Origin: JBCCMF01 sp038747545
GTDB lineage: Bacteria > Bacteroidota > Rhodothermia > Rhodothermales > JBCCMF01
NCBI GenBank assembly: GCA_038747545.1
Contig: JBCDJT010000114.1
Location: forward strand, 1 to 16,308
DNA length: 16,308 nucleotides
Reading direction: 5' to 3'
The notes under the pieces: generated by a model
Seen by the model: the letters and a program-made list of their open reading frames with translations, nothing else
What the model was told of the DNA's origin: nothing
The model's database searches: none
Shown here: piece after piece, positions 9,184-16,308 of the stretch
Layout of the letters: each line of letters opens with the position of its first letter
Position numbering within the stretch: position 1 is the first letter of the stretch
Program-made: the position numbers and the translations under genes

Positions 9184-9986
9184 GCTTCTGCGGGAGCAGG
9201 CGGCACGGTGTTGGCCGTGAGCCCGCGTTTGAGTTCAGCTTCTATGTTCTGGGGCGCCACGTGCGTCAGGTTGCCCTCCTCGGCAATTGAGATTCGGCCT
9301 GTCTCCTCAGAGACCACCACGACAAAGGCGTCGGTTTGCTCCGAGAGCCCCACGGCCGCACGGTGGCGCAGGCCGAGCAGCGTACTGAGCTTGGAGGTGC
9401 TCGACACAGGCAAGATGCAGCGCGCCGCCTCAATGATGCCGTTGCTGATGATGACGGCGCCGTCGTGCAACGGGTTCTGGGCGAAGAAAATGGTGACGAG
9501 CAGATCGCAGGTCAGCGTAGCGTTTACTGGCGACCCCGTTTCGATGTAACTGCGCAGGCCGCTCGTCCGCTCAAACACAATCAGCGCGCCGATGCGCTGC
9601 ATGCTCATGGTCTGCACGGCCTCGGCAATCTCTGCCACCAGCTCGTCTTGTACAGGCTTACGTACGAGCCGCCGGACGAGTGGGTTCTGCCCAATCAAGA
9701 GCAGCACACGGCGGATCTCCGGCTGGAAAAGCACAATCACGGCCAGCAAAAACACGTCGCTGAAGGCGCCAAAGATGACCGGAAACATGGTCATGTCGAG
9801 CGCTTCAGACCCCACCCGTACCAGGTAGAGCGCCCCCAGCCCCAGGAAGATCTGCACCGCGATCGTGCCGCGCATCAGCTGGTACAGCCGGTAGAGCACG
9901 TACGCCCCCAGTGCGATCTCAAGCAGATCGATCAGCCGGACCGGAATAAAGCCAAACAGGGTCATGAGCAGCGCACGCGGGGACAT
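9180..9986 (-). CDS. cdaA: Diadenylate cyclase, CdaA type
   Basis: This encodes 268 residues from the ATG at 9986. It makes c-di-AMP from two ATP. The N-terminal part holds about three hydrophobic spans (roughly 15-35, 42-58 and 75-92), with FQPEIRRVLLLIGQ after the third, as in membrane-bound CdaA. The DAC domain shows the DGA motif in NPLHDGAVIIS (171-181), the GLRHRAAVGLSEQTDA segment (205-220) and VVVSEETGRIS (223-233), so it should be active. Other in-frame starts are ATG 9998, TTG 10028 and ATG 9965; the last aligns best with the usual family N-terminus MxLF-x-F-P. None has a Shine-Dalgarno sequence. The stop overlaps the pcm start. The patatin gene ends 84 bases upstream on the same strand. 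No folP, the partner I recall next to cdaA in other Bacteroidota, is nearby. Confidence 0.92.
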   Translation of the reverse strand: MSPRALLMTLFGFIPVRLIDLLEIALGAYVLYRLYQLMRGTIAVQIFLGLGALYLVRVGSEALDMTMFPVIFGAFSDVFLLAVIVLFQPEIRRVLLLIGQNPLVRRLVRKPVQDELVAEIAEAVQTMSMQRIGALIVFERTSGLRSYIETGSPVNATLTCDLLVTIFFAQNPLHDGAVIISNGIIEAARCILPVSSTSKLSTLLGLRHRAAVGLSEQTDAFVVVVSEETGRISIAEEGNLTHVAPQNIEAELKRGLTANTVPPAPAEA

Positions 9987-9998
9987 TGCAGGCCGCAT

Positions 9999-10029
9999 CA
10001 AAGTACAGCCCTGGCCTGCGCCACACAAG
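9999..10029 (-). promoter_or_regulatory. Candidate Bacteroidota-type promoter upstream of cdaA
   Basis: On the minus strand, CTTG (10029-10026) is followed after 20 bases by TACTTTG (10005-9999). This is close to the Bacteroidota pattern of a TTG/TTTG -33 element and a TAnnTTTG -7 element, with one base missing from the latter. If real, transcription would begin within a few bases of the ATG at 9998, so translation would start at 9986 or 9965. The match is short and could be chance. Confidence 0.3.
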
Positions 10030-10070
10030 CTCTGCGCGGCTTGCTCCCCCGTCCATCGTAACTCCCAAAT

Positions 10071-12341
10071 TCAGAAGAAGCGCCCAAACGTGAGGGCGAT
10101 GTTGGGGACATCGTCGAGGGCGGAGCCGCTGAGGATAAATTCCGCTGGCCCAATGGGTGTTGCCACCCCCACACTCAGGCCCACGCCGCCGCGGAAGGCA
10201 TCGGGATCGAGCGTCCAGCCCTCACCAGCACGCCCAGCGTTCGCAATCGCGCGGAAGAACACGTTGGGGCGCGCCTCCCACTGCAACGACACCGCGGCCA
10301 GTTGGCCCACGGGTCCAGCCAGTTCCAGGGTCTCGGCCCCGTGGAGGGGAAAGAGCTGCCCTGGCAGGAGCACAGGCACCAGGGCACCCCCAATGAAGGT
10401 GAGCTTGGTGAGTGGCACGTCGTCGCCCCAGACTCGCGTGACGACAGCGCGGGCGCCGAGCGTGACTCTGTCGCGGATGGGCACCCACCCCTCGGCATCA
10501 GCGGCGAGGTGTTCGAACGACGCCCCCAGCCCCGGCGAGGCCTCGGCGAGTGCGAGGAGGCGGAAGCCACGCGACGGAAACGCGGTGCGGTCGCGCGTGT
10601 CGGCGGTGGCAAAGCCGGAGAGCGAAGCGTACGTCCACGTCGTGGCCTCAATGCTATCGGGGGCGACCACGGGCTGGGCGCGGACGTGCGCAGCTGTGGG
10701 ACCGATCCCCGTCAGCAGCGCATCGAAGAGCACGGGACCCGCGAAGGTGCGCGCGGCGAACTCCTTGAGGGTGCCGCGAGATGTGGCGCGGCCAAACCCT
10801 TCGAAGACAGGAATGGGCACGCCTGAATAGCCCACCTGCCCAGCCACCGAAAGCGGGTCGTCACGGCCCACCCGCGTGTAGTAGCCTGCCTGGATCTGCA
10901 TTTGCTCACCGAGGCGCACGTCCAGCTGCGTCGTGCTTCCGAAACGGACGAGGTCGCTGAGCGTGAGGGAGAAGAGCAGCGCTGCGTTGTAATTGGTGTC
11001 ATACCGAAAGCCAAACCCAGCGCGGTCGCCCACCGATGGCTCTACGTCGAGCACAAGCGTGGAGACGGGCTGCCCGTTCCTGACGGCTGCGCCGTCGGCC
11101 TCGGCCTCTACAACCTGGTACGTGATCAGGTCGAACTGGCCTGTGGCGTACACGCGCCCCACTGCCTCTTCCACCTCCGCTGCACTCAGCGAGCGCGGAA
11201 AAGCCAAGTCGAGGCGCTGACGGATGAGCCGCGTAGCCTGCGGACTCACCCCGCGGACGACAAGGGCCTCTGCATAGTGGGTGGCGGTGGCTGGCCTGCC
11301 GGGTTGATCGAGCGATGGGCGCCCGAGGCGCGCCGCCAGGGCATTGAGGGCAGGGCGTACGGCCTCCGCAGCAGCCGTCCCTCGCTCAACCCAGGCAGGT
11401 CCCTGATCAAAGGCGAATGCCGAAAGGCCCGTCACGTCGGGTTTGATGAGCACGTCGCACAGCGCCTGCTGCTCCGCAAGGCCGCGGTCGCTCTGGTAAA
11501 AGGCGGCGTTGACCACGATGTCGAAGAACGAGTCCTCGCCTTCGCCCTGTTTTGAGTCAGACACGTCGACGCACACCAGCACATCGGCGCCGAGCGCGAG
11601 GGCATCTTCGGCCGGGAGGTTACGCGCCAACCCTCCGTCGAGGTAGCGCCGCCCGTCGATCTCGATGGGGGCGAAGACGCCGGGGAGTGACATGCTCGCC
11701 CGGATGACCAGCGGCAGGTGACCGCCATCGAGGCGGACGGGCGCGCCCGTCTCAGCGTCTACCACGACGGCGGCGAACGCGCGCGGCAACTGTGCAAAGT
11801 CGCGGACATCATGCACGGACCATGTTAGCCCAGCCAGGAGATCAAAAATCCCCTGCCCCGAGATCAACCCGGAAGGCAGCCCGACGGTGCCGTCCTCGAT
11901 GGGCAGCGAGAGGAGAGCTGCCCCCTCGCTGAAACGCATCTCGGGCGCCACCTGCCGCCGGTCAACGGCGTCCGAAAAGAGCGCGGTCCAGTCCTGACTG
12001 CTGACCATGGCGTCGAGTTGGTCAACGCTGTAGCCCGCTGCGTAAAGCCCCCCAACGATGCTGCCCATACTCGTCCCCGTCACCACGTCAACGGGGAGAC
12101 CCACCGCTTCGAGCACCCGGATGGCGCCGATGTGCGCCAGCCCCTTCGCCGACCCACCCGAGAGCACAAGCCCGACCGTTGGGCGATCCTTAGAGGCACC
12201 GGGTGTATTCTGCGCAGCAACGGGCGCGGTGAGCGCGAGCGCCAGCACCACGAGCTGACCAAGGGCACGACAGCGGGAATGCGCAGTGCCGAGGGCAGAC
12301 GGCGTCAGCCGAGCGGGCGATGTGGCAGAGCAGAGCAGCAA
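10071..12341 (-). CDS. Patatin-like phospholipase with POTRA-like and outer-membrane beta-barrel domains (PlpD/BamA-like)
   Basis: This encodes 756 residues. A signal peptide (hydrophobic LGQLVVLALALTAPVAA, cleavage near residue 43) is followed by a patatin domain (about 54-335). That domain has the glycine-rich oxyanion loop GLVLSGGSAKGLAHIG (57-72), the nucleophile elbow GTSMG with S91, and the catalytic D235 of the DGG motif in RYLDGGLARNLP. A POTRA-like segment (about 355-435) leads to a surface-antigen/BamA-type barrel (about 440-756) ending in FGRFF, a C-terminal Phe typical of outer-membrane proteins. The layout matches PlpD-type (type Vd) secreted phospholipases, whose patatin part hydrolyses phospholipid acyl chains. 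Whether the patatin domain stays periplasmic or is exported is not visible. The start is a TTG at 12341; no in-frame ATG precedes the signal peptide, so the start is less certain than the rest. Confidence 0.92.
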   Translation of the reverse strand: MLLCSATSPARLTPSALGTAHSRCRALGQLVVLALALTAPVAAQNTPGASKDRPTVGLVLSGGSAKGLAHIGAIRVLEAVGLPVDVVTGTSMGSIVGGLYAAGYSVDQLDAMVSSQDWTALFSDAVDRRQVAPEMRFSEGAALLSLPIEDGTVGLPSGLISGQGIFDLLAGLTWSVHDVRDFAQLPRAFAAVVVDAETGAPVRLDGGHLPLVIRASMSLPGVFAPIEIDGRRYLDGGLARNLPAEDALALGADVLVCVDVSDSKQGEGEDSFFDIVVNAAFYQSDRGLAEQQALCDVLIKPDVTGLSAFAFDQGPAWVERGTAAAEAVRPALNALAARLGRPSLDQPGRPATATHYAEALVVRGVSPQATRLIRQRLDLAFPRSLSAAEVEEAVGRVYATGQFDLITYQVVEAEADGAAVRNGQPVSTLVLDVEPSVGDRAGFGFRYDTNYNAALLFSLTLSDLVRFGSTTQLDVRLGEQMQIQAGYYTRVGRDDPLSVAGQVGYSGVPIPVFEGFGRATSRGTLKEFAARTFAGPVLFDALLTGIGPTAAHVRAQPVVAPDSIEATTWTYASLSGFATADTRDRTAFPSRGFRLLALAEASPGLGASFEHLAADAEGWVPIRDRVTLGARAVVTRVWGDDVPLTKLTFIGGALVPVLLPGQLFPLHGAETLELAGPVGQLAAVSLQWEARPNVFFRAIANAGRAGEGWTLDPDAFRGGVGLSVGVATPIGPAEFILSGSALDDVPNIALTFGRFF

Positions 12342-12533
12342 CGTGATGGCCCTTGTGCAGAAACAGACAGCCCCCGCAAACTACGGCACAGCGCCCAGGA
12401 TCGCTTCGGCAAACGCGTCTCCGCTGTACTGCGCCGTTGGTAGCACAGCACACCCCTGAGCTGATCACCAGCCTTAGTCTCGGGGGTACGCGCTGTCGTC
12501 GTAGCATCTGCTGCAGCACGGCTGAACCTCAGC
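12342..12533. other. Intergenic region between nrdA and patatin genes, with imperfect stem-loop
   Basis: These 192 bases hold no convincing gene. ACCCCTGAG (12452-12460) and CTCGGGGGT (12479-12487) form an inverted repeat with one imperfect pair, and inside it GCTG (12460-12463) and CAGC (12469-12472) form a smaller alternative hairpin. On the minus-strand transcript the outer stem has one A-C mismatch and no T-run follows, so it is a weak terminator candidate for nrdA. The palindrome TGCTGCAGCA also lies here. A promoter for the patatin gene presumably lies here, but none is clear. Confidence 0.3.
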
Positions 12534-15500
12534 CTACTGGCAGGACTCGCACTCTTCGCCATTGATCAAGGCGTCTATGCTGCACGCCGACGCCGGTGCA
12601 GGCACAGGCGCAGGGGCCGCCACCTGCTTTGGGGTGGCCGGCACAGTGGCTTTTTCGATGTGCGAGGCCCCCAGCGTGCGCAGATAATAGGTCGTCTTGA
12701 GCCCGGTGCGCCACGCGTGCCGGTACATATGGCTGAGCGACTTCATGTTGGGCGCGGACAAGAACAGATTGAGGGACTGGCTCTGATCAATCCACTTCTG
12801 ACGCCGCGCCGCGGCATCGATGAGCGCGGGCGCGCCTAGCTGAAACGCCGTCTGGTATCGCTGCCGAAGCTCGTCTGGGATGCCCTCAATCTGCTGCACA
12901 TCGCCGTCGAAGTACTTGAGCTGCGCCGCCATCTCCTGCGACCACAACCCGGCCTTCTTGAGGTCACGTACCAAGTACGGATTGAGCACCACGAAGTCGC
13001 CCGAGAGGTTGCTCTTCACGTAGAGGTTCTTGTAGAGCGGCTCGATGCACGGCGAGGTGCCCGTGATGTTGGAGATGGTAGCCGTCGGGGCGATAGCCAG
13101 CACATTGGAGTTGCGCATGCCCTGGGCCGCGATCTTCTGGCGCACTAGCGTCCAGTCAAGCTTACCTCCCATCGGCACATCGATGGCTTCACCCCGCGCC
13201 TCGGCCAGGAGGGCGAGCGTGTCCTGTGGGAGCAGCCCACGGTCCCACTTGGAGCCGCTGTAGCTCTGATAGGTGCCGCGCTCGGCGGCCAAGTCGCTGG
13301 AGGCCTCGTAGGCATAGCAGGCGATAGCCTCCATCATCTCGTCGGAGAACTGCGCGGCCTCTTCCGAGCCGAAGGCGGTGCCGCGCTCGTAGAGTGCGTA
13401 CTGCAAGCCCATCACGCCGAGCCCGATGGGGCGGTGCCGCGTGTTGGCGTTGCGCGCCGCATCGGTGGGATAGAAGTTGATGTCGATGACGTTGTCGAGC
13501 GCACGGATGGCGGTGCGGACCGTACGGCGCAGCTTCTCGTGGTCGAGCGAGCCGTTGGGCAGCAAGTGGCGGTTGAGCACCACCGAGCCCAGGTTACACA
13601 CCGCCGTCTCGTCGGCGCTGGTGTTGAGCGTGATCTCGGTACACAGGTTCGACGAGTGGACGACGCCCGCGTGGTCCTGGGGGCTGCGCACGTTGCACGG
13701 GTCCTTGAAGGTCATCCACGGGTGGCCGGTCTCGAACAGCTTACGCAGCATCTCCTTCCACAACGCGATGGCCTCGATCCGCTGGCCCCACATCTCGCCC
13801 CGCTCGGCGAGGGCTTCGTATTCCTCGTAGCGCGCCTTAAAGGCTTTGCCGTACAGGTCGTGCAGATCCGGCACGTCGCTGGAGCGGAAAAGCGTCCAGT
13901 GCTGGCGGGCTTCCATGCGCTGCATGAACAGGTCGGGGATCCAGCAGGCCGTGTTCAGGTCGTGGGTGCGCCGCCGCTCGTCGCCCGTGTTGCGGCGCAG
14001 GTCCAGGAAGTCGAAGATGTCGTTGTGCCACACTTCGAGGTAGGCACAGCCCGAGCCGGCGCGCTTGCCGCCCTGGTTGACGGCCACCAGCTGGTCGTTG
14101 TGGAGCTTGAGGAACGGGATGACGCCCTGGCTCTCGCCGTTGGTGCCACGAATGAAGCTGCCCGTGCCCCGCACCGACGTCCACGAGCCGCCCAGGCCGC
14201 CGGCCCACTTGGACAGGAAGGCGTTCTCGGCGATGCCGCGGTACATGATCGACTCGATGGAGTCGTCCACTTTGTAGAGGTAGCATGACGACAGTTGCGA
14301 GCGGAGCGTGCCGCTGTTGAACAGCGTGGGCGTGGACGAGCAGAAGAGGCGGTCTTTGTAGAGCTGGTACAGCTCGATGACGCGCGCCTCGCGGTCGCCG
14401 GGCTCCTCCAGAAACAGCCCCATCGCCACGCGCATCCAGAAGAACTGCGGGCACTCCAGGCGGCGGTCCGTGTCGCCCGTCTTGTCGATCATGAGGTACC
14501 GGTCGTACATCGTCTGGAGGCCGAGGTAGTCAAAGTCGAGATCGGCCAGCGGGTCGAGCGCTTCGGCCAGACGGTCCAGGTCAAAGTCGAGCAGCGCGGG
14601 CGACAGCCGCTCGATGGCGATGGCGCGCTTGAGGTAGTCAGCGAAGCGGCGCGTGTGGCACGCTTTGAGTCCGGCCAGCCCGTCTTCGGTGAGGTGCCAC
14701 CCCAGCGTCTCTTCGTAGATGTAGCCCAGCAAGATGCGCCCGGCAAAGCGCGCGAAGTCAGCATCGCGCTCTAGCAGCGACTTGGCGTTGAGGATGACCG
14801 TGGTGTTGAGGTCCTTGCGGGTGATGCCGTGCCCGATGCTGCGCCGCAGCTGCTGCTCGATCTCTTGCTCGGTCATGCACAGATCGAGGCCTACGGCAGC
14901 CATACGCATGCGCACGCGCAGCTCCTCGCCGTCCCACAGCGTGGGCGTCCCGTCTTCCTCAATCACCTCCACCAGCTGCTCTTGTACCTGGGGCACCGCC
15001 GTTTCGCTCTGCGCCCGCAAGAGCGCTCGCTCGGCACGGTAGGTGATGTAGGCCTCCGCCACCGACGTGTGTCCGCCGAGCACGAGCTCTTCCTGTACCA
15101 AGTCCTGGACCGTCTCGATCGGGATGTAGCTCAGCCCTAAGTTGGTGGCCCGCTCGCTCACGCGTGCGGCGAGCTCCTCGGCGGGCAACGAGTCGAGCCC
15201 ACACGACAGAAACGCCTTGCGCACCGCCACCTCGATCTTCGAGGCGTTCCAGCGGACCACCTGGCCATTGCGCCGAATGAGCTGCAAGGTGCCATCGGTG
15301 AGGTGCCGCGGGGGCGCGGGGCGGTCACCCAAGGCGCCTTGGGCTTGGTGCATCACCAACGCCTTGGCCACCGACAGCGCCCCGGCCTTGAGCAGCGTGG
15401 CCTCGGCCAGCGACACCACCTCGGGGTACGTGAGGCGGCTCTCGCTAGGCAAGGCGTCCACATGCTGCACCACCGTGGCAACCAGCTCCTGGGTGAACTG

Positions 15501-15746
15501 CGCGCACGCGAGGATCTGGACGGGTTCTTCGAGGGCGACCCGCACCGTCATCCAGGCGGTGCCCACGGCAGAAGCCAGCGTGTAGGGGTCGAAGCGTACT
15601 TCGCCGTCGCCTTCCCGGAGAAAGATCAAGCGGTCGGTGTCGAGGGCTGGCGCTAGCGTGGCGCCGTCGAAGGTGGGCCGGTCGGCTTGGAGGGCGGCAC
15701 GCTTGAGTTCGAGGTCACGCACCACGTTGAGGGCAGTGGAGGTCAT
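12534..15746 (-). CDS. nrdA: Class I ribonucleoside-diphosphate reductase, alpha (large) subunit
   Basis: This encodes 1070 residues, far longer than the 761 of E. coli NrdA. It reduces NDPs to dNDPs with the NrdB radical subunit. Catalytic residues by motif: C488 (SQLSSCYLY) and C717 (VCNLGS) as the active-site redox pair; N700, C702 and E704 (SNLCTEITL) as the radical Cys site; Y1020-Y1021 (KTTYYLRT) as the radical-relay pair. The C-terminal tail has a Pro/Ala-rich tether and CESC (C1066, C1069), which should re-reduce the active site. The extra length is N-terminal, with three ATP-cone-like repeats: about 40-134 (divergent), 154-245 (canonical, ending EAYITYRAERAL) and 258-340 (where E. 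coli's single cone sits). Cones bind ATP/dATP to set overall activity. The ATG at 15746 has no Shine-Dalgarno. It lies downstream of nrdB across a 105-base spacer containing a hairpin. Confidence 0.95.
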   Translation of the reverse strand: MTSTALNVVRDLELKRAALQADRPTFDGATLAPALDTDRLIFLREGDGEVRFDPYTLASAVGTAWMTVRVALEEPVQILACAQFTQELVATVVQHVDALPSESRLTYPEVVSLAEATLLKAGALSVAKALVMHQAQGALGDRPAPPRHLTDGTLQLIRRNGQVVRWNASKIEVAVRKAFLSCGLDSLPAEELAARVSERATNLGLSYIPIETVQDLVQEELVLGGHTSVAEAYITYRAERALLRAQSETAVPQVQEQLVEVIEEDGTPTLWDGEELRVRMRMAAVGLDLCMTEQEIEQQLRRSIGHGITRKDLNTTVILNAKSLLERDADFARFAGRILLGYIYEETLGWHLTEDGLAGLKACHTRRFADYLKRAIAIERLSPALLDFDLDRLAEALDPLADLDFDYLGLQTMYDRYLMIDKTGDTDRRLECPQFFWMRVAMGLFLEEPGDREARVIELYQLYKDRLFCSSTPTLFNSGTLRSQLSSCYLYKVDDSIESIMYRGIAENAFLSKWAGGLGGSWTSVRGTGSFIRGTNGESQGVIPFLKLHNDQLVAVNQGGKRAGSGCAYLEVWHNDIFDFLDLRRNTGDERRRTHDLNTACWIPDLFMQRMEARQHWTLFRSSDVPDLHDLYGKAFKARYEEYEALAERGEMWGQRIEAIALWKEMLRKLFETGHPWMTFKDPCNVRSPQDHAGVVHSSNLCTEITLNTSADETAVCNLGSVVLNRHLLPNGSLDHEKLRRTVRTAIRALDNVIDINFYPTDAARNANTRHRPIGLGVMGLQYALYERGTAFGSEEAAQFSDEMMEAIACYAYEASSDLAAERGTYQSYSGSKWDRGLLPQDTLALLAEARGEAIDVPMGGKLDWTLVRQKIAAQGMRNSNVLAIAPTATISNITGTSPCIEPLYKNLYVKSNLSGDFVVLNPYLVRDLKKAGLWSQEMAAQLKYFDGDVQQIEGIPDELRQRYQTAFQLGAPALIDAAARRQKWIDQSQSLNLFLSAPNMKSLSHMYRHAWRTGLKTTYYLRTLGASHIEKATVPATPKQVAAPAPVPAPASACSIDALINGEECESCQ

Positions 15747-15794
15747 AAGGAGCTACACAAGTTAGGCTTGGGGGTCGGAGGGAAAAGGGGCAGC

Positions 15795-15828
15795 GCCCGC
15801 CCTGGCCAAGGCCAGCCAGGGGACGGGC
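15795..15828 (-). terminator. Strong GC-rich hairpin between nrdB and nrdA (attenuator or weak terminator candidate)
   Basis: On the minus-strand transcript GCCCG-TC-CCCTGGC pairs with GCCAGGG-CGGGC: 12 base pairs with a two-base bulge and an 8-base loop. An alternative inner stem TGGCC-AA-GGCCA (15803-15814, plus strand) is also possible. A short TTTT follows about 9 bases after the stem, too far for a classic intrinsic terminator. Its position about 23 bases after the nrdB stop and about 50 bases before nrdA suggests partial termination, mRNA protection or processing that sets the NrdB:NrdA ratio. That role is inferred. Confidence 0.4.
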
Positions 15829-15851
15829 ACTGCAAGCACAGAGCAGGGGGA

Positions 15852-16308
15852 TCACAGTTCGTCGTCGTCTACCATCACCAGGGCTGAGGCCTTCTGGTAT
15901 TCGGTGACGCGACCCTCGAAGAAGTTCTGCTCCTTCTGGATGTCCATGAGCTCGGCCAGCCACGGCAGTGGGTTGGTGAGCCCCGGGAAGAGCGATTCGA
16001 GGCCCAGCCCTTCCAAGCGGCGGTTGGAGATGTAGCGGATGTAGGCGATGAACTCGTCCGCGCTGAGGCCTACACCGGCTACGGGCAGGCAGTCGCGGAT
16101 GAACGCCTCTTCCAGCTCCACGGCCTCCGCCATGAGCTGCCGCAGCTCTTCGCGGAAGGCGAACGTCCAGATGGCCGGGTTCTCTTGCACCAGCTCCAGC
16201 AGCAGGCGCCGGAACACCTCGATGTGGTTCGACTCGTCGCGCAGCGTGTAGCGAAACATCTGCCCGATGCCGGGGAACTTGCCCTGGCGGTACAGGCTCA
16301 GCACCATG
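15852..16308 (-). CDS. nrdB: Ribonucleoside-diphosphate reductase, beta (small) subunit, C-terminal part (runs off the right edge)
   Basis: The last 151 or so residues are present; the 5' part lies beyond the window, so the ATG near 16307 is probably internal. The metal-ligand motif RDESNHIEVF (Glu and His, equivalent to the E. coli RDEALH helix) is visible, followed by YIRYISNRRLEGLGL and the conserved FPGLTNPLPWL. The segment EQNFFEGRVTEYQKASAL precedes the acidic tail VMVDDDEL. By family knowledge the extreme C-terminus docks on NrdA and a tail Tyr relays the radical; the Tyr in TEYQK is a candidate for that role. The radical-Tyr (or Phe, in the Mn/Fe subclass) position is outside the window, so the metal subclass cannot be decided. 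The order nrdB then nrdA implies one operon. Confidence 0.93.
   Translation of the reverse strand, partial: MVLSLYRQGKFPGIGQMFRYTLRDESNHIEVFRRLLLELVQENPAIWTFAFREELRQLMAEAVELEEAFIRDCLPVAGVGLSADEFIAYIRYISNRRLEGLGLESLFPGLTNPLPWLAELMDIQKEQNFFEGRVTEYQKASALVMVDDDEL

Noticed and set aside
9964..10830. Plus-strand ORF of 288 codons over cdaA and patatin
   Set aside because: It is Ser/Arg/Pro-rich, crosses two real genes on the opposite strand and has no domain-like motif.
13434..14288. Plus-strand ORF of 284 codons opposite nrdA
   Set aside because: It runs antisense to the most conserved catalytic part of NrdA; the codon pattern supports only the minus strand.

Overview
The window is high-G+C bacterial DNA holding mostly chromosomal housekeeping genes. 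Nearly every start codon lacks a purine-rich Shine-Dalgarno sequence. The gene content fits a high-G+C member of the Bacteroidota/Rhodothermota (a Salinibacter/Rhodothermus-like lineage): a patatin fused to an outer-membrane barrel, a CdaA-type di-AMP cyclase, a very long class I NrdA with a C-terminal Cys-x-x-Cys tail, and a flippase-like YbhN relative. This assignment is an inference from style and content, not a database result.

Left edge (1-494): an accessory scar. The 3' end of a probable insertion-sequence transposase stops at 140. It abuts a lower-G+C, 5'-truncated fragment of a DUF3800-like protein, in the same reading frame, which ends at 494. This is the only clearly mobile or accessory stretch.

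Region 503-3297 (minus strand): a compact gene set reading HIT-family hydrolase, flippase-like membrane protein, DUF72 protein. The last two overlap by ATGA. A Nudix hydrolase (3381-3842, plus) is divergent from the HIT gene. It is followed by a small lipocalin-like lipoprotein (3908-4345) and an ABC-F translation-factor-type ATPase (4434-6446). The ABC-F leader carries a perfect 7-bp inverted repeat enclosing a five-codon mini-ORF.

Region 6443-16308 is all minus strand. In transcription order it reads nrdB (5' end outside the window), nrdA, a patatin/BamA-like outer-membrane phospholipase, cdaA, pcm, and a hybrid sensor histidine kinase. The kinase converges on the ABC-F gene with overlapping stop codons. 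nrdB and nrdA make the class I ribonucleotide reductase; this NrdA seems to have three ATP-cone-like repeats ahead of the catalytic barrel. cdaA and pcm are coupled by an ATGA overlap and the kinase follows about 100 bases later, so di-AMP synthesis, protein repair and an unusual envelope sensor may be co-expressed.

No tRNA, rRNA, CRISPR array or complete mobile element was seen, and I found no convincing new multi-gene defence or biosynthetic system. The most interesting items are the OB-fold/Ca-loop sensor of the histidine kinase, the triple-cone NrdA, the ABC-F leader, and the transposase/DUF3800 junction.
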